A DNA stretch of 46,149 bases from Oerskovia enterophila. GTDB lineage: Bacteria > Actinomycetota > Actinomycetes > Actinomycetales > Cellulomonadaceae. The DNA is taken from contig NZ_MAQA01000039.1 of NCBI RefSeq assembly GCF_001692445.1, positions 1-46,149 on the forward strand, written 5' to 3'. The translations under genes were made by a program, and so were the position numbers. The notes below the pieces were generated by a model that worked only from the letters and a program-made list of their open reading frames with translations, had not been told where the DNA came from and did no database searches. Of this stretch, positions 41,914 to 46,149 are shown piece after piece (position 1 is the first letter of the stretch; each line of letters begins with the position of its first letter).

Positions 41914-42111
41914 TCAGGCCTTGGGGGCGTCGTCATCCTTGACGGCAGGCTCCGCGGGCTTGTCGTCGTCGCGCAGGTCCTTGACCTCGCTCTTGAAGAT
42001 CTTGAGCGACTGGCCGACGCTGCGGGCCAGGTCGGGAAGTCGCTTCGCCCCGAACAGGAGCAGGACGACGACGACAAGAACGATGATGTGCCAGGGCTTC
42101 AGCATGCCCAT
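41914..42111 (-). CDS. tatA: twin-arginine translocase subunit TatA
   Basis: 65-residue pore-forming subunit: short N-terminus MGMLKPWH, TM helix IIVLVVVVLLLFGAKRLPDL, amphipathic helix ARSVGQSLKIFKSEVKDL, acidic/Lys tail. The FGAKRLP hinge is diagnostic. ATG at 42111 with AAGGGAG upstream; TAGGAT at 42155-42160 is a candidate -10, giving a leader of about 37 nt. Confidence 0.95.
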   Translation of the reverse strand: MGMLKPWHIIVLVVVVLLLFGAKRLPDLARSVGQSLKIFKSEVKDLRDDDKPAEPAVKDDDAPKA

Positions 42112-42157
42112 GAGATGGCTCCCTTGGAGTCGGACGCGAGTCTTGTTGTCGCAGATC

Positions 42158-42484
42158 CTACGCGTTGAATCGGCGCCAGCGGTCCCACGTCACTTTGTTG
42201 CGGGTCCTGCGCTGGGACCGGCGCTCGGCCCGCTCGGCGCGCAGCTCCTCCACGCGCTCGTGCAGCAGCACCGGGTCGTCGAACAGGGTGGGCGCGGTGC
42301 TGGGCTGCGCGGCCGCCACCGCCGCGGTCAGCTCGTCGGTGCGCCGGGCGAAGCGGTCCATGACCTGCGACGACTCCGACATCTGCCGCAGGAGCGCCTT
42401 GGCCTTGCGCCACAGGTCGCGCCCCAGGAAGAACGCGCCGACGAGCGTGCCGACGACCAGGACGGACCAGATGGTGAACCACAT
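42158..42484 (-). CDS. small membrane protein between pafC and tatA
   Basis: 108 residues: one N-terminal TM helix (FTIWSVLVVGTLVGAFFLGR), then a long charged helix predicted as coiled coil (MDRFARRTDELTAAVAAAQ, ERVEELRAERAERRSQRR) and a basic Trp-containing C-terminus. I know it only as an actinobacterial protein of unknown function in this position. ATG at 42484 is 7 nt after TAGGCT (42492-42497), which overlaps the pafC stop, so it may have a leaderless promoter of its own as well as read-through from pafBC. Confidence 0.8.
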   Translation of the reverse strand: MWFTIWSVLVVGTLVGAFFLGRDLWRKAKALLRQMSESSQVMDRFARRTDELTAAVAAAQPSTAPTLFDDPVLLHERVEELRAERAERRSQRRTRNKVTWDRWRRFNA

Positions 42485-42491
42485 GCCGACC

Positions 42492-42497
42492 AGCCTA
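42492..42497 (-). promoter_or_regulatory. -10 element overlapping the pafC stop
   Basis: TAGGCT on the minus strand (its first three bases are the pafC stop TAG), 7 nt before the ATG at 42484. Confidence 0.45.
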
Positions 42498-43499
42498 GTT
42501 CGCGGACGGCACGCTCGGGGCCGGGTCGGGCCCCTCGTCGACCGCGGACTCCCCGTACGCGGCCAGGGCGGCGCTCGCGGCCTGCGCGACGTCGTCGGCC
42601 ACGGCCTGGGGCGTGACGGCCAGGACGTGGCGGGCGTGCTCGAGCAGGAGCCGGCGCAGCCACACGGGGTTCGTCACCCGCAACGACACCTCGAACGCGC
42701 CGCCGGGCAGGTTGCGGACCTTCTCCACCGGGACCTGCTCGGCGACCCAGCGCGCGGGGCTCGCGAACGTGATCGTGGCCAGGGGCGCGTCGCCCGTGGG
42801 CGTGAAGTCGACCTCGGTCGGCAGGTCGTGCTCGGCGGCGGGCACGTCGAGCTCGGTCGCGGCCAGGAGCCGGTCGAGGCGGAACGTGCGCTGACCCTGC
42901 GCGCGGTAGCACCACGCGAGGAGGTACGACCAGGCGTCCTGGGTGTGCAGGGCCACGGGGTCGATCTCCCGCTCGGAGACCACGTCGGCGCTCGTCACGT
43001 ACCGCACGCGCAACCGGTGCCGGTTCGCCAGGGCCGAGGACACGGCCGCCACGACCGCGGGGTCGCCGTCGGTGGGCAGGCGCACGTCCAGGGCCGCCGC
43101 GGCCTCGCCCGTCGCGCCGGTCAGCTTGTCCAGCACCGAGGCGACGACGTCGGAGCGCGCCCGGTCCGAGCGGACCGCGCCCGTCTCCCCCATCGCGCGC
43201 AGCGCCGCGATGAGCGCGACCGCCTCACGCGTGCCCAGGCGCAGGGGCCGGGTCATGCCGCGCGCCTCGGTCAGGCGCACCACGCCGCGCTCGAGCGAGT
43301 CCGCGTCGAAGTCGATCAGGTCGTCGGGCCAGTACCCGGGGGTGCCGGACACCCACAGGGCGTCGACGTCCTCCACGATCTGACGGGTCGTGACCCCGAA
43401 CCGGGACGCGAGCTCCTCGACGGGCACACCGCCCGCCCCGTCCAGATAGCTGACGATGCCCAGCAGGCGCACCAGCCGGTCGTCCGCACGCTCAGCCAC
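42495..43499 (-). CDS. pafC: WYL-domain transcription activator PafC
   Basis: 334-residue DeoR-type HTH plus WYL protein; with PafB it forms the activator of the LexA-independent DNA-damage response of mycobacteria. N-terminal winged helix: DRLVRLLGIVSYLDGAGGVP VEELASRFGVTTRQIVEDVD. WYL core: RHRLRVRYVTSADVVSEREI DPVALHTQDAWSYLLAWCYR and FRLDRLLAATELDV. WCX-type C-terminal domain follows. GTG at 43499 overlaps the pafB stop by 8 nt; the open frame before it is within pafB. Confidence 0.93.
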   Translation of the reverse strand: MAERADDRLVRLLGIVSYLDGAGGVPVEELASRFGVTTRQIVEDVDALWVSGTPGYWPDDLIDFDADSLERGVVRLTEARGMTRPLRLGTREAVALIAALRAMGETGAVRSDRARSDVVASVLDKLTGATGEAAAALDVRLPTDGDPAVVAAVSSALANRHRLRVRYVTSADVVSEREIDPVALHTQDAWSYLLAWCYRAQGQRTFRLDRLLAATELDVPAAEHDLPTEVDFTPTGDAPLATITFASPARWVAEQVPVEKVRNLPGGAFEVSLRVTNPVWLRRLLLEHARHVLAVTPQAVADDVAQAASAALAAYGESAVDEGPDPAPSVPSAN

Positions 43500-44604
43500 G
43501 CTGCTCCTCGGTCGTCGTCGTGCTCGTCCCGTCCCGGTCGGTGGACCGGTCGGTCGGGGAAGGGGTCGGCACGCCCGCCGCGGCTCCGGCACCCAGGTGC
43601 ACAGCGGACCCCAGGCGCGCGGCGGCGCGCAACCGGCGCACGACGGCGTCACGCAGCTCGGGCGGGCTCAGCACCACGACCGCGTCACCGTACCCCGCGA
43701 TCTCGTCCGCGAACGTGTGCGCGTTCGTGTAGGCCACGTGCACGACGTCGCGCCCGTCCTGCCGGGGACCCGCCCCCTCGCCCGTGCCGTCCCCGTCGCT
43801 GCGCCCCCGCGCGCGCAGCGCCTCGGCCCGCTCCGGACCGATCGCCAGGCGCGCCTCGTGCTCGCTGCCCGCCCTCGCGCCCAGCAGCGCGTCGACGTCC
43901 ACCCCCTCGGGGATGGCGAACGCCCCACCGCGCCCCAGCAGGCGCACCCTGCCCTCGATCCGGCTCAACCGGTACGCCCGCGGCGCACGGCGCTCGCGGT
44001 CGAAGCCCAGCAGGTACCAGCCGCCCCGGCGGGCCGCGATGCGCCACGGCTCGACCGTGCGCGTGAGCACCTCACCCGTGGACGCCGCCCGGTACGTGAA
44101 CGACACCGCGCGCAGCGCCTCGATCGCGTCGAGCAGCGGGCCGTACGCGTCGCCCACGGCCCGCACCCGAGGGGCCAGGCCCGCGACCGCGTCGTTCGCG
44201 ATCTCCCCCGCCCCCGCCGCCCGCAGCTTCGTCAGCGCCCGGGAGATGTCGGTCCGCAGCGTCTTGTCCTGCCAGAACTGGGCCGCCAGCGACAGGACAC
44301 CGAACTCGGCCGGGGTCAGGTCCACCGCGGGCAGCGCGTACGCGTCCTGGTCGATCCGGTACCCCACGTCGTCGCTGTGGCCCCCGGCGTCGACCGTCAC
44401 GATGGGGATCCCCAGGTCTCGCAAGGAGTCTTTGTCGCGCTCGAACATGCGCTCGAACGCCTCGGGCGAGGGCGCGTCGGCATACCCCGCCACGCTCGTG
44501 CGGATCTGCTGCTTCGTCATCGACACGCTCGTGTTCACGAGGGCGATCACGAGGTTCAACAGCCTCGTCGCAGGGTTGACTGGTTGGCTCGTCTGATCAG
44601 GCAT
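43492..44604 (-). CDS. pafB: WYL-domain transcription activator PafB
   Basis: 370-residue partner of PafC. HTH region: PATRLLNLVIALVNTSVSMT KQQIRTSVAGY ... EAFERMFERDKDSLRDLGIP. WYL core: AVSFTYRAASTGEVLTRTVE PWRIAARRGGWYLLGFD and YRLSRIEGRVRLLG. The C-terminus carries a Ser/Thr/Asp-rich tail of about 25 residues. ATG 44604 is preferred over GTG 44610, because TAGCGT ends 8 nt before it and the GTG would lie upstream of the expected transcription start. The proteasome ligase gene pafA, usually directly upstream, is replaced by the divergent DUF3866 gene. Confidence 0.93.
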   Translation of the reverse strand: MPDQTSQPVNPATRLLNLVIALVNTSVSMTKQQIRTSVAGYADAPSPEAFERMFERDKDSLRDLGIPIVTVDAGGHSDDVGYRIDQDAYALPAVDLTPAEFGVLSLAAQFWQDKTLRTDISRALTKLRAAGAGEIANDAVAGLAPRVRAVGDAYGPLLDAIEALRAVSFTYRAASTGEVLTRTVEPWRIAARRGGWYLLGFDRERRAPRAYRLSRIEGRVRLLGRGGAFAIPEGVDVDALLGARAGSEHEARLAIGPERAEALRARGRSDGDGTGEGAGPRQDGRDVVHVAYTNAHTFADEIAGYGDAVVVLSPPELRDAVVRRLRAAARLGSAVHLGAGAAAGVPTPSPTDRSTDRDGTSTTTTEEQRG

Positions 44605-44612
44605 CGGCACCC

Positions 44613-44632
44613 ACGCTAACGAACGGTAGCCT
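44613..44632. promoter_or_regulatory. divergent promoters pafB / DUF3866
   Basis: Minus-strand TAGCGT (44613-44618) serves pafB; plus-strand TAGCCT (44627-44632), 7 nt before GTG 44640, serves the DUF3866 gene. Only 8 bp separate the two -10 boxes, so the promoters overlap and may compete. Confidence 0.5.
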
Positions 44633-44639
44633 CACCCGT

Positions 44640-45812
44640 GTGATGACGTGGCGATCTGCAAGGGTGATGTCGCGCGGCCGAGGCTGGCAGGGCGCGCAGG
44701 AACTGACCGTCGAGCTCGACGAACCGCTGCCCGCGACCGCGGGACCGGGCGCCCAGGAACGCCCCCGGACCGTGCGCGCGCTCGCCTACCCGCAGCTCGT
44801 GGGCGACCCCCAGGTCGGCGACCGCGTGCTCCTCAACGTCAGCGCCCTCGCCCGAGGGCTCGGCACCGGCGGGTACGCGCTCGTCGTCGCCCTGCCCGAC
44901 GCGCTCCCCGCCGACCCGCCCGCAGGCCCCGGCCACCTCGTCAAGGCCCGCTACACCCCCCTGCAGGCCCTCGTCCTGGGCGTCGACGAGCAGGAGTCCC
45001 CCCACCACGACACCCTGCGCGACGCCGACGACCTCGCCGGCATGCCCGTCGTCGTGGCCGACCTGCACTCCGCGCTGCCCGCGATCGTCGCCGGAGCACG
45101 CCTCGCCGCAACCCAGGGCGGACGCCCCGCCCCCCGCATCGCCTACGTCATGACCGACGGCGGCGCCCTGCCCGCCGCGTTCTCCCGCACCGTCTCCGGA
45201 CTCCGCGACGCCGGCTGGATCCACACCTGCCTCACCGTCGGACAGGCCTACGGAGGCGACCACGAAGCCGTCACCGTCCACACCGGCCTGCTCGCCGCCC
45301 GCCACGTCACCGGAGCCGACCTCACCATCGTCGCCCAAGGACCCGGCAACCTCGGCACCGGCACCCGCTGGGGCTTCTCCGGCGTCGCCGCCGGCGAAGC
45401 CCTCAACGCCGCCGCCACCCTCGGCGCCCTGCCCGTCGCCTCCCTGCGCGTCTCCGGCGCCGACCCCCGCGACCGCCACCTCGGCATCTCCCACCACTCC
45501 CTGACCGCCTACGGACGCGTGGCGCTCGCGGCCGCCGACGTCGTCGTGCCCCGCCCCACCGCGGAGGTCGAAGCCCTCCCCGGGTGGGGACCCGCGCTCA
45601 CCGCACGCATCACCGAGCAGGCCGCCCGGCTCGCCGCCCCCCACGGGCCGCACCGACTCACCCACGCCGACGTCGACACCGCGCTCCTCGACGCGCTCCG
45701 CGCCACCCCCGTCGGCCTCTCCACCATGGGCCGGGGACTCGACGACGACCCCGCAGCCTTCCTCGCCGCCGCAGCAGCCGGCCTCCACGCCGAGAGGAAC
45801 CGACCCGCATGA
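44640..45812 (+). CDS. DUF3866 family protein
   Basis: 390 residues, full length for DUF3866, an actinobacterial/firmicute family of unknown function. Conserved stretches: WRSARVMSRGRGWQGAQELT, GDRVLLNVSALARGLGTGGY, LVKARYTPLQ, MPVVVADLHSALPAIVAG, YVMTDGGALPAAFSRTVSGL, CLTVGQAYGGDHEAV, VAQGPGNLGTGTRWGFSG. No TM helix. GTG at 44640 (or ATG 44643) behind a TANNNT box. The stop overlaps the start of the next gene (ATGA). Confidence 0.92.
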   Translation: MMTWRSARVMSRGRGWQGAQELTVELDEPLPATAGPGAQERPRTVRALAYPQLVGDPQVGDRVLLNVSALARGLGTGGYALVVALPDALPADPPAGPGHLVKARYTPLQALVLGVDEQESPHHDTLRDADDLAGMPVVVADLHSALPAIVAGARLAATQGGRPAPRIAYVMTDGGALPAAFSRTVSGLRDAGWIHTCLTVGQAYGGDHEAVTVHTGLLAARHVTGADLTIVAQGPGNLGTGTRWGFSGVAAGEALNAAATLGALPVASLRVSGADPRDRHLGISHHSLTAYGRVALAAADVVVPRPTAEVEALPGWGPALTARITEQAARLAAPHGPHRLTHADVDTALLDALRATPVGLSTMGRGLDDDPAAFLAAAAAGLHAERNRPA

Positions 45813-46149
45813 GCGACCGGACACGACTGGGGGGTGTCGTCGTCCTGATCGCTCTCGTCCTGGTCGGCGCCGCCGCCGGGTCCCCTTGGAGCTACGTACG
45901 CCCCGCATGGTTCCTGCCCCCCGACGACTCCGACGTCCCGCCCCCCGAAGCCCCCGCCCCGGTCGACGGTCCCACCTACGTCGACACCCTGCCACCAGGC
46001 CTCGACGACCGAGCCGTCGGGATGACCATCGGCGACTACACGACCTACCTCGGCCTCGCCGTCGCCGCGGTCCTGATCGTCGTCACGATCCTCTACCTGC
46101 GCCGCCGCAGCAACGAACCCGACGAACCCGGCGAGGCCCACCACGACCA
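45809..46149 (+). CDS. two-TM protein, 3' end outside window
   Basis: Open from ATG 45809 (ATGA overlap with the DUF3866 gene) to the window end, 113 codons without a stop. N-terminal TM helix LGGVVVLIALVLVGAAAG, a Pro/Asp-rich extracytoplasmic loop of about 55 residues with two Tyr-containing segments, then a second TM helix YLGLAVAAVLIVVTILYLRR and a charged tail. No family recognised; coupling suggests a function shared with DUF3866. Confidence 0.7.
   Translation, partial: MSDRTRLGGVVVLIALVLVGAAAGSPWSYVRPAWFLPPDDSDVPPPEAPAPVDGPTYVDTLPPGLDDRAVGMTIGDYTTYLGLAVAAVLIVVTILYLRRRSNEPDEPGEAHHD

Noticed and set aside
1-46149. CRISPR arrays and insertion sequences.
   Set aside because: No regularly spaced repeats and no transposase motifs (DDE or HUH) were seen anywhere in the window.

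Overview
The window is high-GC DNA from an actinobacterium, most likely a member of the Micrococcales close to Cellulomonadaceae. The placement is inferred from gene content and order (RbpA, GarA, FtsR-type MerR, HelY, PafBC, TatA/TatC, DUF3866, DUF881/small-basic-protein cluster), from strongly GC-ending codons and from many GTG starts; genus and species cannot be fixed from sequence reading alone. Many genes show a TANNNT -10 hexamer only 6-8 nt before the start codon, the signature of leaderless transcripts.

Left part (1-13.3 kb): an incomplete HAD phosphatase, then fmt-rsmB (start of rsmB overlaps the end of fmt), rpe, and an FMN riboswitch in front of a complete riboflavin operon ribD-ribE-ribBA-ribH with 1-4 nt overlaps between genes. 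A terminator-like hairpin separates it from hisE and hisG. A GNAT acetyltransferase (-), a membrane PH-domain protein (+) and a DEAD-box RNA helicase (-) follow. ribD carries an in-frame tandem duplication built on a 37-nt exact repeat.

Middle part (13.6-24.5 kb): the actinobacterial pgsA - DUF881 - sbp - DUF881 - garA - ftsR - DUF151 - merR block, also known around Rv1822-Rv1830 of Mycobacterium tuberculosis but here without gcvH. It links phospholipid synthesis, the cell envelope, TCA-cycle control by the FHA protein GarA, and two MerR regulators. Pyruvate carboxylase comes next, then a UlaG-like metallo-hydrolase coupled to a 50-residue acidic protein.

Accessory part (24.5-32.6 kb): a phospholipase D/cardiolipin-synthase-like protein and a tyrosine recombinase on the minus strand, a run of small or narrowly distributed genes (membrane protein, conserved small protein, DUF1801, a 19-codon upstream ORF with patatin, DUF1905), and a second, phage-type integrase. 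The stretch is bracketed by the two recombinases, is less GC-rich in places and is full of perfect inverted repeats. No phage structural genes, tRNA or CRISPR array was seen.

Right part (32.6-46.1 kb): rbpA, behind a sequence matching the sigma-R/sigma-H type promoter (GGAAC-N18-GTT), convergent with lnt. On the minus strand come amidohydrolase, helY, a diacylglycerol-kinase-like gene, tatC, tatA, a small membrane protein and pafC-pafB. DUF3866 and an incomplete two-TM protein diverge from pafB to the right-hand edge.
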